Shown: piece after piece, positions 1-9,113 of the stretch | Layout of the letters: each line of letters begins with the position of its first letter | How positions within the stretch are numbered: the first letter of the stretch is position 1 | NCBI RefSeq assembly: GCF_029525555.1 | Contig: NZ_JAPDHZ010000006.1 | Coordinates: 124,001-188,000, forward strand | Length of the DNA: 64,000 nucleotides | Direction of reading: 5' to 3' | DNA from: Cohnella ginsengisoli | Lineage (GTDB): Bacteria; Bacillota; Bacilli; Paenibacillales; Paenibacillaceae | Translations under genes and position numbers: made by a program | Notes under the pieces: generated by a model | Told to the model about the DNA's origin: nothing | The model's input: the letters and a program-made list of their open reading frames with translations, nothing else | Databases searched by the model: none

Positions 1-1
1 A

Positions 2-2659
2 GGCGAGACAGAGATGTCGGCGGAAGAGTACGCGAAAATCGGCGCGGCGGACGGCCAATACCTGACGAACGAAGCGACGGATGCCTTCCCGTACCACCGA
101 TTCAACATCAAGCTGGACGAATCGGTAAAGGCGACGGACCGGGTCGACATCAACTGGCAGGGCAAGTCGCTGGAGGGCCGCAAGGTCAGCTTGTACGCAT
201 GGCAGCCGATGAAGCGGCAGTGGATCATGCTCGACACCAAGGTCGCAGGAACTGCTGACTTCGGGCTGAACGCGACGGTACAAGCCGGCGAATATAATGA
301 CGGCGGCAGCATCGCGGTCATGGTGCAGGACGAGATGCCGGTAAAGGAGGATCCGTACGATTTCTCCTTCGTCTGGATGTCCGACACGCAGTATTACGCG
401 GCGAGCTATCCTTGGATTTACGAAGGCAATACGCAGTGGATCGTCGACCATCAGCAGGACATGAACATTAAGTATGTCATCCATACCGGCGACATCGTCG
501 ACAACGCCGAGCAGGAATACCAGTGGGACAACGCGGAAAAAGCGATGAAGACGCTCGACGACTCTAAAATTCCTTACGGCGTGCTGGCTGGCAACCACGA
601 CGTCAGCCATCAGAGCGGCGACTATTCGCACTACTACGCGCACTACGGCGAAGACCGCTTCGCGGTTCAGCCGACATACGGCGGCTCTTACAAGAACAAC
701 CGGGGCCACTATGATCTGATCTCCGCCGGCGGCGTGGACTTCATCATCGTGTACATGGGATGGGGCGTCACGGACGAGGACATCGACTGGGTGAACCAGG
801 TCGTGGCCGATCATCCGGACCGCAAGGCGATTCTGGCCTTCCACGAGTACATGCTCGTGTCGAACAACCGGGCGCCGATCGCGGACAAGATTTTCGAACG
901 TGTCGTCGTACCGAACAAGAACGTCATCATGACGCTGAGCGGGCACTACCACGACGCCGAGACGCTGGTCGACAAGCTCGACGATAACGGCGACGGCGTG
1001 GCGGACCGCGAAGTGTACCAGATTCTCGCCGACTATCAAGGCGCCGAGGAAGGCGGCTTGGGCTACATCCGGTTGATGCAGTTCGATATCCAGAACAACC
1101 AGGTTCATATGAAGACGTACTCGCCATACCTGAACGATTACAACTATTACGATCCGGCTGCTAATCCGAACAAGGACGAGTACGACATGAACGTCGATCT
1201 CGGGGCGATGAACAAGGAAGTCGCGACCGATTACTTCGGTGTCAAGGTTTACAGCGATCAACTGATCGGCCAAGTGGACCATGCGGCGAGCGGAAAAACG
1301 GCTTCCGTCGTTTGGAACGGTCTTGCTTCCGACCGCTATTACCAGTGGTATGTGAAAGCCGAGGATGCAAATAGCGGCAGCGTGCTGTCCGATATTTGGG
1401 GTTTTGCGACGGGCACGCTTGATTCCGGAACGTCGAATCCAGGCACGCCGAACCCGGGCTCGGCCAATCCGGGCGGTTCGACCGGCCAGAACGGCAGCGT
1501 ACTGATCGTCACTGCCGGCAAGGACGGCACGTACGCGCCTGGCGGGGACGACCTGAAGGCGGCGATCGCGAAGGCGGCTGGCGGCGTCGTCGAGATCAAG
1601 CTGAACCCCGGGTCTGGCGACGGCAGCTCGTATAAGTTGAAGCTGGACGGAGCGGGCATCAGGGCAGGGAAGCAGGAAGGCATCACGCTGAAAATCTCGA
1701 CGCCGCAGGGCACGATCGAAGTGCCTGCCGGCGCGATTCCGGCTAGTGCGGTGCAAGGTGCAGCTTCCGTTACGCTGAGCTTCGAGCTGAAGAGCGACCG
1801 CCAAGGACAAGGCGCGCTTCTGCAGACGATGGGCGCTGACGCGGCCTTCAAGGCGACCGGCCAGACGTTCGAGCTGAACCTGACGGCGACGACCGGTACG
1901 GACTCGACGGCGATCCATGCCTTCGAGCAGCCGATTACCGTGCGCAGAACGCTGACGGCCGATCAGCTGGCTGGCGTCGACAAAGAGCTCGCAGGCGTCT
2001 ATTACGTAAACGGCAGCAAACTCGAATATGTCGGCGGCAAGATCGCAGGCAATGATCTGGTCTTTACGACCAAGCATTTCTCTTCCTTCGCGCTGCTCGA
2101 GTATCGCAAGCAATTCGCCGACATGAACGGCAACTGGGCAAACGACTACGTGCAGAAGCTGGCGGCCAAGCACATCGTGACCGGCGTCACCGACACGTCG
2201 TACGCGCCGAGCCTGTCCGTGACGCGCGCCGACTTCGCGACGATGATCGTCCGGGCGCTGGGCTACGACCAGCCGCAGAGCACTTCCAAGTTCACGGATG
2301 TCGCCGCGAGCGCTTACTATGCAGGCTATGTCTCCAAGGCGGCCGAAATGGGTCTGATCCAAGGTGACGGCGCTCGCTTCCGTCCGCAGGACAAGATCAG
2401 CCGCGAAGAAGCGATCGTCATCCTCGTCCGCGCCTATGAGAGCGCGTCGAAGACGACCATATCGCCATCTACGGGTACCCAGCCGTTCGCCGATCTGAAC
2501 AAAGCAGCCGCATGGTCGGCCGCGTCCATCGGCAAGGGCCAAGCGCTCGGCCTGATTGGCGGCAAGAGCGGCAACCTCTTCGATCCGAAGGGCCAGCTCA
2601 CGCGCGCAGAGATTGCGAAGATGGTGTATCAATTGCTGAACACAAAGCTTGAGGCGTAA
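2..2659 (+). CDS. SLH-domain metallophosphoesterase (5' partial)
   Basis: Cell-surface calcineurin-like phosphoesterase. The frame is open to the window edge, so the true start and signal peptide lie outside; the first Met is at base 14. Metal-binding motifs are visible in order: SDTQYY (about residue 120), HTGDIVDN (about 157), GNHDV (about 195) and SGHYHD (about 313). A fibronectin-like segment with a Gly/Asn/Pro-rich linker follows (about residues 420-500). Three SLH repeats close the protein (about 700-881, each with an F-x-D start and a TRADF, SREEA or TRAEI core), which would bind pyruvylated wall polymer. The substrate cannot be read from sequence. A strong terminator follows, so it is the last gene of its unit. 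Confidence 0.9.
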   Translation, partial: GETEMSAEEYAKIGAADGQYLTNEATDAFPYHRFNIKLDESVKATDRVDINWQGKSLEGRKVSLYAWQPMKRQWIMLDTKVAGTADFGLNATVQAGEYNDGGSIAVMVQDEMPVKEDPYDFSFVWMSDTQYYAASYPWIYEGNTQWIVDHQQDMNIKYVIHTGDIVDNAEQEYQWDNAEKAMKTLDDSKIPYGVLAGNHDVSHQSGDYSHYYAHYGEDRFAVQPTYGGSYKNNRGHYDLISAGGVDFIIVYMGWGVTDEDIDWVNQVVADHPDRKAILAFHEYMLVSNNRAPIADKIFERVVVPNKNVIMTLSGHYHDAETLVDKLDDNGDGVADREVYQILADYQGAEEGGLGYIRLMQFDIQNNQVHMKTYSPYLNDYNYYDPAANPNKDEYDMNVDLGAMNKEVATDYFGVKVYSDQLIGQVDHAASGKTASVVWNGLASDRYYQWYVKAEDANSGSVLSDIWGFATGTLDSGTSNPGTPNPGSANPGGSTGQNGSVLIVTAGKDGTYAPGGDDLKAAIAKAAGGVVEIKLNPGSGDGSSYKLKLDGAGIRAGKQEGITLKISTPQGTIEVPAGAIPASAVQGAASVTLSFELKSDRQGQGALLQTMGADAAFKATGQTFELNLTATTGTDSTAIHAFEQPITVRRTLTADQLAGVDKELAGVYYVNGSKLEYVGGKIAGNDLVFTTKHFSSFALLEYRKQFADMNGNWANDYVQKLAAKHIVTGVTDTSYAPSLSVTRADFATMIVRALGYDQPQSTSKFTDVAASAYYAGYVSKAAEMGLIQGDGARFRPQDKISREEAIVILVRAYESASKTTISPSTGTQPFADLNKAAAWSAASIGKGQALGLIGGKSGNLFDPKGQLTRAEIAKMVYQLLNTKLEA

Positions 2660-2684
2660 GGGGAGCTAGCCTCTTGCGCAGTCG

Positions 2685-2726
2685 AAAACCTCCGGTGCCG
2701 CGTCGATCGCGGCCTCGGAGGTTTTT
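2685..2726 (+). terminator. Rho-independent terminator
   Basis: A 10-bp stem (2685-2694 with 2716-2725) is followed by a T-run and lies 25 bases after the SLH phosphoesterase stop. Confidence 0.9.
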
Positions 2727-2796
2727 ATATACCCTTGAGTTGGGTTATTCAGGTAAAATGAACGGAGTGCATGAACGGATGGAGGTCTTGCAAAAA

Positions 2797-3473
2797 ATGA
2801 TAAATAGGATAGCCTCTATCTTAATGAAATATCTTTTCTATTCCATGCCCGAATCGCCATTTTCGCCCGAGGAAGTGGAATGCTTCGAAAGAATGTACTC
2901 GGATGCCGTTTCGAACAATCAGGAAATCATATATGCAAGCCACTTCCCGAAGCATCGTTTTATCGAATACATCTCATTGTTCAAGCCTGTGGTGCTGCAT
3001 GGGTCCAATTATAAAGAGATCGTTCAATTCCAGCCCCGCAAACAAACCCTATACAGCGGAGAATACGTCGACGCCGTTTTTGCTACCAAGGACGCGACCT
3101 GGTCGCTATTCTACGCTGTATTTGACCGCGGCAAGTTAGTGCACAACTTTCGAAACGCATGTCTCAGGGTGATGAAAGACAAGAACAAATACTACTTTTT
3201 CTCGCTAACCCGGCGCACGCTTCAAAAAGATCCATGGACCACTGGAATGGTCTATTTTCTTCCCCGGGATTCGTTTAAAAAGGCGAGCAACGCTATCGTT
3301 TCGTTTGATGAATGGGTAAGCTTGAAGCCGATCGAACCTATAACCAAGCTTGAGGTAGGGCCTCAAGATTTTATTTTCTCGACAAGGTGTCCTGTCATAA
3401 GGATACAGAATCGATCTTCGTATCGTGGCTTCTCTATAAGTACAGGACCAAGCGAAGGAACAAAATTCAGTAG
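2797..3473 (+). CDS. Unknown protein, probably frameshifted near its 3' end
   Basis: I do not recognise the family. The start at 2797 is chosen because GGAGG at 2781-2785 is well spaced; longer in-frame starts run back into the upstream terminator. In the start frame the ORF continues to 3558, but its last 50 codons read through the antisense of the MerR gene and look non-protein-like. One missing base near 3365-3380 (T-rich run) switches to a frame ending at 3471-3473 with a natural basic tail (WLLYKYRTKRRNK). The protein would then be about 225 aa. It has no signal peptide or membrane segment and is rich in aromatic and basic residues. Confidence 0.55.
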
Positions 3474-3826
3474 TTTTCCCCGCGATAATACCGCTCCAGC
3501 TTCTCCTCCAAGCGAACGAGCTGCGCGTTTTTCTCCTCAATATCCTGCAGCAGTTTGAGCTTCTGCGCCTGAATCATATCGATTCGCTCGGGCAGGGTGG
3601 AGGTGCCTTCCTTCACCTTGTCGTAGTACGCCTTGATGTCCTCTACGCTCATCCCGGTCTCGCGCAGACACTTGATGAAGAGCAGCCAGTTTCGATCATG
3701 CTCCGTGTACAGGCGGTTATTCTGCTCGCTGCGGACGGCCGGCTCCAGCAGTCCCTTTCTCTCGTAAAAACGGATCGCTCCGATATTGATCCCGACGTCC
3801 TTCGCCACTTCTCCGATCGTTCGCAT
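3467..3826 (-). CDS. MerR-family transcriptional regulator
   Basis: 119 aa, the usual length for a small MerR one-component regulator. The N-terminal winged helix begins TIGEVAKDVG with the typical IRFYERKGLL at about residues 18-27. The C-terminal half is a dimerising coiled coil (about residues 75-113) without the cysteines of metal sensors. It is divergent from the short-chain dehydrogenase at 3931, and the shared interval carries a perfect dyad inside a probable promoter. It therefore most likely controls that dehydrogenase in the manner of AdhR/YraB-type regulators of reactive-carbonyl response (an inference from family and layout). Its last codons overlap the downstream end of the unknown gene at 2797. 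Confidence 0.88.
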   Translation of the reverse strand: MRTIGEVAKDVGINIGAIRFYERKGLLEPAVRSEQNNRLYTEHDRNWLLFIKCLRETGMSVEDIKAYYDKVKEGTSTLPERIDMIQAQKLKLLQDIEEKNAQLVRLEEKLERYYRGENY

Positions 3827-3855
3827 ACGCGCCCTCGCTTATATAAAATTCGTGG

Positions 3856-3887
3856 TTGACCTACACTAAGTGTAGCATAGTAACTTA
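3856..3887 (+). promoter_or_regulatory. Promoter with MerR-type operator dyad
   Basis: TTGACC at 3856-3861 is the candidate -35. A perfect 7-1-7 dyad, CTACACTAAGTGTAG, occupies 3861-3875. TAACTT at 3881-3886 gives a 19-bp spacer and TAGTAA at 3878-3883 a 16-bp one. MerR activators bind long-spacer promoters between -35 and -10, which favours the 19-bp reading for the dehydrogenase promoter. Confidence 0.65.
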
Positions 3888-3930
3888 TCAATCAGGAAAG
3901 GCAATCAACCTTATGGAAAGAGGGATTCGC

Positions 3931-4641
3931 ATGAAAAAGACCGCATTCGTCACCGGCGCAAATAAAGGAATCGGATTCGAGATCGTGAAGCAGTTAGGCG
4001 AGGCAGGCTGGAAAGTTCTCCTTGGCGCGCGCAACGCCCAACTGGGCGAAGCGGCCGTCGCAGAGCTGGCTTCCAAGGGGCTGGACGTCGAATTGGCGGC
4101 GATCGACATGAGCGATTTGAATTCCATCGAACAAGCAGCCGATACCATCAACAAGAACCACTCCGAGCTGTCGCTGCTGATCAATAACGCAGGCATGCCG
4201 GGCGCGTTCTCCCGCTCGTTCACCGATACCAAAGAGGAAGACCTGCGCAACGCCTTCGAGGTCAACTTCTTCGGCACCTTCCGTCTGAACCAACGCCTGT
4301 TCCCGATCATCAAAGCGAACGAAGGTACCGTCGTCAATGTCTCGACCGACATGGCATCCCTGGACCATATGCAAAATGCAGCGTTCACGTTGAACGCCTT
4401 CGACTACAACTCGTCCAAGACGGCCAACAACGCCATGACGCTATCGATGGCTTATGAAGTCAGAAATAGCGGCGCTCAGGTGTTTGCGGTGACGCCGGGA
4501 TTCACGACAACGGACTTGAATGGCAACGCCGCGGGCGGGAAATCGAAGGAAGCAGCCGCTGCGATTATTGTAGGGTATGCGACGGACGGGCAGCGGCATA
4601 ATGGCGAGTTTTTGGATGAGAAGGGCGTATTTGCTTGGTAA
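3931..4641 (+). CDS. Short-chain dehydrogenase/reductase (SDR)
   Basis: 236 aa classical NAD(P)-dependent oxidoreductase with a Rossmann fold. The nucleotide-binding TGANKGIG is at about residues 7-14, the NNAG motif at about 84, a catalytic Ser in VSTDMAS, and the Tyr/Lys pair in YNSSK. The start at 3931 follows GGAAAGAGGG at a good distance; the longer ORF start at 3856 would lie inside the promoter. It is divergent from a MerR regulator with a dyad operator between them, suggesting induction by a small electrophile or carbonyl. The substrate is unknown. A terminator follows at 4664. Confidence 0.9.
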   Translation: MKKTAFVTGANKGIGFEIVKQLGEAGWKVLLGARNAQLGEAAVAELASKGLDVELAAIDMSDLNSIEQAADTINKNHSELSLLINNAGMPGAFSRSFTDTKEEDLRNAFEVNFFGTFRLNQRLFPIIKANEGTVVNVSTDMASLDHMQNAAFTLNAFDYNSSKTANNAMTLSMAYEVRNSGAQVFAVTPGFTTTDLNGNAAGGKSKEAAAAIIVGYATDGQRHNGEFLDEKGVFAW

Positions 4642-4663
4642 CTTTGCATCCCGTCAAAAAGCA

Positions 4664-4702
4664 AACAACTCTTGCCATGCGCACGCAGGCAAGAGTTGTT
4701 TT
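4664..4702 (+). terminator. Rho-independent terminator
   Basis: A perfect 13-bp stem (4664-4676 with 4688-4700) with a trailing T-run. It ends the SDR gene and marks the left edge of the AT-rich island. Confidence 0.88.
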
Positions 4703-4776
4703 ACGCATTAATCGTCTCATCATTTTCTTGCTCGACTCCGTGCGAAGTGATTCTTCGGTAATAGGTTCTCTTCGTT

Positions 4777-5382
4777 TCATGAATATCCCCAATGACTTAC
4801 CCAATCAAAATCCATTCTTTCATCTATCAGCCAGCTACCATTTGCTTTAACTAATTTATAAGTCAGGGCTGTAGAGTAATCTTTCTTCCAACCACGTTCA
4901 ACTAGTACTAACTTTTCATTATCACTAACATGTTCTACCCACATGATTTTATAACTTATTAACTTTTCAAGCTGATTATTTATTGCTTCGGACGAGTAGA
5001 TATTTATATTTTCTTCCATAGAGTTTTTTTCCGAATTATCTATCCATAATTTAAATACAAATTTAAGGTAGTTATCCGTCACGTTCTCTTTCCATCTATT
5101 TATGTTATTGTAGTTTCCAAAATACAATTTAATCGTTTTTAACGCATTGATGTCAGAGTAGATTAATTGTTTAAACCCATTTGAACGCCCCCCAGGGGCA
5201 CCCTCGTTTTTCAATAGTTTCTCGTATTCTGTGTTATCTAAAATTAAGGGATCCACTTCTCCGGAAATCTCTTTTTCAAGTGAACTAATTTCTTTTATTC
5301 TGTCACTACAAGCTGACAATATAAAAATTAAAATCAAAAAGACTAAAGTACGCAGCTTCATATTTTGACCAGCTTTCTGCAT
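4777..5382 (-). CDS. Putative lipoprotein of unknown function
   Basis: Up to 201 aa. A signal segment (LRTLVFLILIFI) ends in the lipobox LSAC, so the mature protein would be lipid-anchored at Cys 25 or so outside the membrane. The start may be the second Met, eight codons in (5361). Neither start has a strong ribosome binding site. The mature part is acidic and rich in Lys, Asn and Ile, with WKKDYSTALTYKLV and DERMDFDWV near the end, reminiscent of small secreted DUF4829/NTF2-like lipoproteins, but I cannot assign a family. It is much AT-richer than the flanking genes, which suggests transfer. Confidence 0.7.
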   Translation of the reverse strand: MQKAGQNMKLRTLVFLILIFILSACSDRIKEISSLEKEISGEVDPLILDNTEYEKLLKNEGAPGGRSNGFKQLIYSDINALKTIKLYFGNYNNINRWKENVTDNYLKFVFKLWIDNSEKNSMEENINIYSSEAINNQLEKLISYKIMWVEHVSDNEKLVLVERGWKKDYSTALTYKLVKANGSWLIDERMDFDWVSHWGYS

Positions 5383-5620
5383 TAATTTCGCCTAACGACT
5401 TCTTCATTTCAACCCGGCCTAATTGAAGTCTCACCACCGTGAGCCCCAAAGGAGCGGCCGCGATGCGGTTAGATGCAGCAGGTGTGTCCGGCTGATTCCG
5501 CTTCCTCGTATACTGAAATGCCTCATTGTATCCGCATCAGACTCCTGCTGGACCAAGCGGCGATGAAGTCGACTCGATGTTTGATTTGGTGTTATGTGGA
5601 GTTCTACCTTAGAATCCTTC
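5383..5620. other. Intergenic region with one copy of a short repeat
   Basis: No convincing gene. A 63-codon ORF on the + strand (5473-5664) has no ribosome binding site or recognisable content. The segment GGACCAAGCGGCGATGAAGT near 5551-5573 is nearly repeated near 6081-6102, on the other side of the nuclease remnant. Confidence 0.4.
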
Positions 5621-6060
5621 TTAGTCGTAATGTTCGTAATATTGTTTCAATATCTTCTCTTTAATTTCTAATTTCATTGTTTCCGAGGGATATATTTGCT
5701 TATCAGGAAAATCACTCAGCATTGTGTCCCATTGGTATGCATAAAATTTGGGAGACCGTTTAATAATTTCAATGAGTATGTGATCTGTTTGAGGATTGCT
5801 AGAGTTTTGAATATGCATTATATACTTATCGAATATTTGTAACAGAGCAATCCCGTGTTGCTTTGCATATTCTGTTGCGCCGCTTTGAAAACCTGATGTA
5901 GAGATCAAAACCCCTTTGTGTGCACCTAAACTTCTTACCTTGTCAGCTAAAACCACAATCTTCTCACGTTCCACTGGCCTCGTATAACGCTTGCACTCCA
6001 CTATTACTTTAAAGTCCACAGATAATGCCACAAACTCAGCTATTCTATCAATCTGGTACT
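5621..6060 (-). pseudogene. Mrr-like restriction endonuclease remnant (5' truncated)
   Basis: The readable part is the second half of an Mrr_cat/REase-like domain. VIVECKRY carries the conserved E-x-K of the PD-(D/E)XK active site, followed by REKIVVLADKVR, GVLISTSGF and GATEYAKQHGI, all typical of Mrr-type enzymes. The frame extends upstream of the GTG at 6031 through the family-like segment GEYQIDRIAEF to a stop at about 6070. The first part of the domain, including the usual Asp, and any DNA-binding region are therefore missing. No methyltransferase or partner is nearby. It is a degraded fragment with AT-rich composition like the rest of the island, probably non-functional. Confidence 0.7.
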
Positions 6061-6157
6061 CTCCATCATTGGTTCATCTGGTGGACCAAGGGTCGATGAA
6101 GTCGGCCTGATACGTAAAATACATGGCTACAAGATGTCTCCGCATTCTACGAAATAC

Positions 6158-6728
6158 TTATACTTCCCTCTTCTCGTGTGGTCTATAAATAATTCTTTGG
6201 TAATCCATGTCCTTTGAATCCATATCCCCTAAATAGATTCGTTCATGCTCGGGGACAAGTTCGTATTTTTCTTTTAAGTAAGATCTATTATTATCACTTG
6301 GATTAGCAAGGAAATTATAGTAGGCCTCCCTGCAGACTTCTAAAGTTGTCTTAACTCCCTTTAATTTATTGAAAAGATCAAGCAGTTCTTTTTGTTTTTC
6401 TTCAATGTTTGCTGCATAAAGCACTTCTGCGAAACGCACCTCTCCTAGATCTGAAATAGTCACTTCAAAAGGAAGATTACTCTCAGTGAACAGTATTCCG
6501 TTACTAAATAACTCTGCAACTTCTTCAATTTGATACATTTTTTCAAAGCTTGAACTGTAAATCCCAACAAGACCATTTTTGTATACCACCAAATTTACTA
6601 AGTAGTTTTTTTCTTTCTCTCTCATAAAAATAAAAAAAGCCTTGTCCTTCAAGAGTTTGATAGAACATTTCTTGCTCCACGTAGAAATCAACAGCTTTAG
6701 GTGAATGAGACACCTTACTTTTTTTCAT
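6158..6728 (-). CDS. Unknown protein (frameshifted), island gene B
   Basis: Two overlapping same-strand ORFs (6543-6728 and 6158-6691) join into one protein of about 189 aa if one base is removed from an A-run in the coding strand (T-side of 6620-6645). The joined N-terminus starts MKKSKVSHSPKAVDFY and continues through FYFYEREKNYLVNLV. The rest is a soluble alpha/beta protein with a helical middle (EEKQKELLDLFNKL) and a C-terminal part containing EHERIYLGDMD. No family is recognised with confidence. Its start overlaps the end of gene 6715-7092 by 14 bases, so the two are co-translated. Such small AT-rich pairs are often immunity or defence-island genes, but nothing here proves that. Confidence 0.6.
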
Positions 6729-7092
6729 TTAATTTTTTCTGGGATTTTGTAATTTTAGATATGTTTTCAAAAGCTGGATTTAGTCTCTTTATTTTATTTA
6801 CGACAAGTTTGTAGTACGTTTTCTTGTCATGCAACCAATTAGTCGATTCAATTTTAAATGCACCTAAACCATGAATCGACAGAGTCTTTCCTAGAGGAAC
6901 TACCGGTGTCAACCAACCTAGATCTAATTTATCTTTAAGCCCTTCTAAATCTACAAGCTCCCAACAGTTTGCCATTCCATCTTCAAAAATATCGAGATTA
7001 ATAAAAAAATATTGCCCCCCATTGTATATGATGCCTGGTACTGTAGTGCCTTCAATTGCTTTTTTTCTGCGAATTTTCTGCAAATGTATCAC
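6715..7092 (-). CDS. Unknown protein, island gene A
   Basis: 125 aa. It begins MIHLQKIRRKKAIEGTTVPG and contains a compact beta-rich core (IIYNGGQYFFINLDIFEDG, CWELVDL, LGWLTPVVP) followed by a basic tail (ISKITKSQKKLNEKK). I believe homologues occur singly or in pairs as hypothetical proteins in Bacillales, but I cannot name a function. Its stop lies inside the next gene (14-base overlap), giving a two-gene unit transcribed leftward. Codon use is strongly A/T-ending, unlike the genes outside 4.7-7.25 kb. Confidence 0.7.
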   Translation of the reverse strand: MIHLQKIRRKKAIEGTTVPGIIYNGGQYFFINLDIFEDGMANCWELVDLEGLKDKLDLGWLTPVVPLGKTLSIHGLGAFKIESTNWLHDKKTYYKLVVNKIKRLNPAFENISKITKSQKKLNEKK

Positions 7093-7287
7093 GCCCTAAG
7101 TATTTTTCGTTCTCGCGGTGATTCCTTATACTGTCTTATCTGCGAATTTCATGGATACATCAATATTTTACATATTCGTTGAATGCTCAAACAATCCTGC
7201 GTGAGGAGTCGGCGCTTCTTCAACATTGAGCCTATATCTCGAGACGATCTAATAATCCGCGTCATTGATTACTCGTAGCACTACAAC

Positions 7288-7322
7288 AAAACCCGCCGCA
7301 GCCCCTCAGCCACGGCGGGTTT
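7288..7322 (-). terminator. Rho-independent terminator of the AraC gene
   Basis: A 10-bp stem (7289-7298 with 7313-7322). Read on the minus strand it is followed by a T-rich tract, and it lies just after the AraC stop. Confidence 0.85.
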
Positions 7323-7329
7323 CCGCATC

Positions 7330-8136
7330 CTATATTCCCCGCCGATAAGCACTCGGCGCCACCCCATACCTTCTCTTGAATAGCCGCGAAAAGTGAAACT
7401 CGTCATAGAAGCGCAATGATGCCGCAATCTCCTTAACCGTGGCATTCGTAGTCTCCAGCGTCGCCTTGGCGGAAGCAAGCTTCAACTCCTGCACGTACTG
7501 CGTGGGCGACATACCGGTCCGCTCGCGGAAGCGCACATAGAAAGCCGTGCGCGACAGTCCGCTCAGCCGGACGTAATCGTCGACCGCCACGGACGCGCCA
7601 ATCTGCTTATGCATGCGATACAAAATGTCGTCGAGCTCCGGATGGCGGCCGCGGCCGTAGGCCGCTCGTTCCTGCGCGAACAGGTGCAACAGCTCCTGCG
7701 CGGTCAGGTGCACGGCCATGCCGTAGCCGGCAGGCTGGAGAATGAGGCTGTCGATCAAGCGCTCGCACAATCGAATAGCGTCGGAGATGCGCCCGGTCGA
7801 TACCGGCCGCCAGGCGGCGAGTCCGAGCTGGTCGGCTACGTCCAGCGGATCGAAGTGAAGGAAGTAGAACTTCCAATCGCCGTCCAGGCAGCGGTACGAG
7901 CACGGTACGTCGCCCGAGACGAGGAGGTAGGTGCCCGCCTCCATCACTTCATTTGTATCCCCGTACATGATGCTCCCCTTGCCTTCGTAGGTGACGAAGA
8001 GGCCCGCGCTCATGAAGCCGTGCAGCTTGGACACCTGGTAGGCATCGTTGGCGGCCACCTTCCAGATGGACTGGAAGCGGAAAGCCGGAGCGACAAAGCT
8101 TTCGTCCAACTCGTACGGAATATCCGTCGTGACCAT
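7330..8136 (-). CDS. AraC-family transcriptional regulator
   Basis: About 268 aa. An N-terminal cupin-like sensing domain (about residues 20-150, with YEGKGSIMYGDTN and FYFLHFDPLD) is followed by a two-helix-turn-helix AraC DNA-binding domain. Recognition segments are SGLSRTAFYVRFRERTG and DEFHFSRLFKRRYGVAPSAYR at the end. I place the start at 8136 (MVTTDIPYE) because GAGGCGGCGGG lies just upstream; the longer ORF start at 8202 would run into the divergent promoter region. It is divergent from a PhyH-type dioxygenase gene, which it probably controls. The ligand is unknown; sugar-type ligands are common in this architecture. Confidence 0.88.
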   Translation of the reverse strand: MVTTDIPYELDESFVAPAFRFQSIWKVAANDAYQVSKLHGFMSAGLFVTYEGKGSIMYGDTNEVMEAGTYLLVSGDVPCSYRCLDGDWKFYFLHFDPLDVADQLGLAAWRPVSTGRISDAIRLCERLIDSLILQPAGYGMAVHLTAQELLHLFAQERAAYGRGRHPELDDILYRMHKQIGASVAVDDYVRLSGLSRTAFYVRFRERTGMSPTQYVQELKLASAKATLETTNATVKEIAASLRFYDEFHFSRLFKRRYGVAPSAYRRGI

Positions 8137-8264
8137 CGTCCCGCCGCCTCTCGCCGGTTCATTATTTTGTACGATTATACATGCAATCGCGACAGCCTTC
8201 AATGGAAGGCTGCGCGGTCTCTCCCTATACTGAAGCTACAACCGACGATAGGAGTGAGACACGC

Positions 8265-9087
8265 ATGCTTGTCAAGGTAGGGAGCCGGGAGCTGGAGCTC
8301 GGCGGAGAGCATCTGACGGAACTGAGGGATTCGAACGATATCAGGTATGACTTCGACGCCCTGCGCGCCCGGATCGCGGAGGACGGTTATTTGCTGCTGC
8401 GCGACTTCCATGATCGGGAAGAGGTGCTGAACGCCAGGCGCGCGGTGCTGCGCAAGATGGAAAAGATGGGCAAGCTCGACAGGGACACCCTGCTCGAGGA
8501 CGGGTTCATGGCGGACGGCAGCCGGACGCTGTTCTTCGGCGGCACGAACGAGGATCTGCCGGAGCTGCTGGACGTGCTGAACGGCCCGCGCATCATGGGT
8601 TTTTTCGATCAGTTGTTCGGCGAGAAGTCGTTGACCTATAATTACAAATGGCTGCGCGCGGTCGGCAAGGGCGACTACACGGGCGCGCACTATGATATTG
8701 TGTACATGGGACGCGGCACGCACAACCTGTACACCGTCTGGTCCCCGATCGGCGACATCAACTACGCGATGGGCGGTCTGGCGATGTGCCTGGGCTCGCA
8801 CCGGTTCGAGGAGCTCAAGCGCACCTACGGCACGAAGGATTCGGACTGGGACAAAGTGAACAACTATACGGACGATCCGCTCGTCATCACGGGCAAGTAC
8901 GGCGGCAAGTGGGCGACGACCGAATACCGGGCGGGGGGACGTGATGATCTTCGGGATGTTCCTTATGCACTGCTCGCTGGAGAATACGACGAACCAGTAC
9001 CGGCTGAGCGTGGACACCCGTTATCAATCCTCCCTGGAAAAAGTCGACGAACGCTGGGCCGGTAAAAAACCGCGGGGGCACTTCTAG
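8265..9087 (+). CDS. Phytanoyl-CoA dioxygenase (PhyH) family protein, frameshifted
   Basis: Fe(II)/2-oxoglutarate-dependent oxygenase fold. The iron ligand pair is visible as HYD in GAHYDIVYMG (about residue 143), and a later His-containing strand MFLMHCSLENTT and the Arg of YRLSVDTRYQ complete the site. The second half is in another frame: removing one G from the G6 run at about 8936-8941 restores a 273-aa protein ending at 9085-9087. The start at 8265 follows GGAGTGAGAC. It is divergent from an AraC regulator, suggesting inducible modification of a small metabolite. The substrate is not predictable. Confidence 0.82.
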
Positions 9088-9113
9088 GCCCAAGCCTGTA
9101 AGGAGCGTGTTGG

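Noticed and set aside
5473..5664. 63-codon + strand ORF in the island
   Set aside because: No ribosome binding site, no recognisable content, and it overlaps the end of the nuclease remnant.
5621..6060. Functional restriction system
   Set aside because: The nuclease lacks its N-terminal half and there is no methyltransferase.
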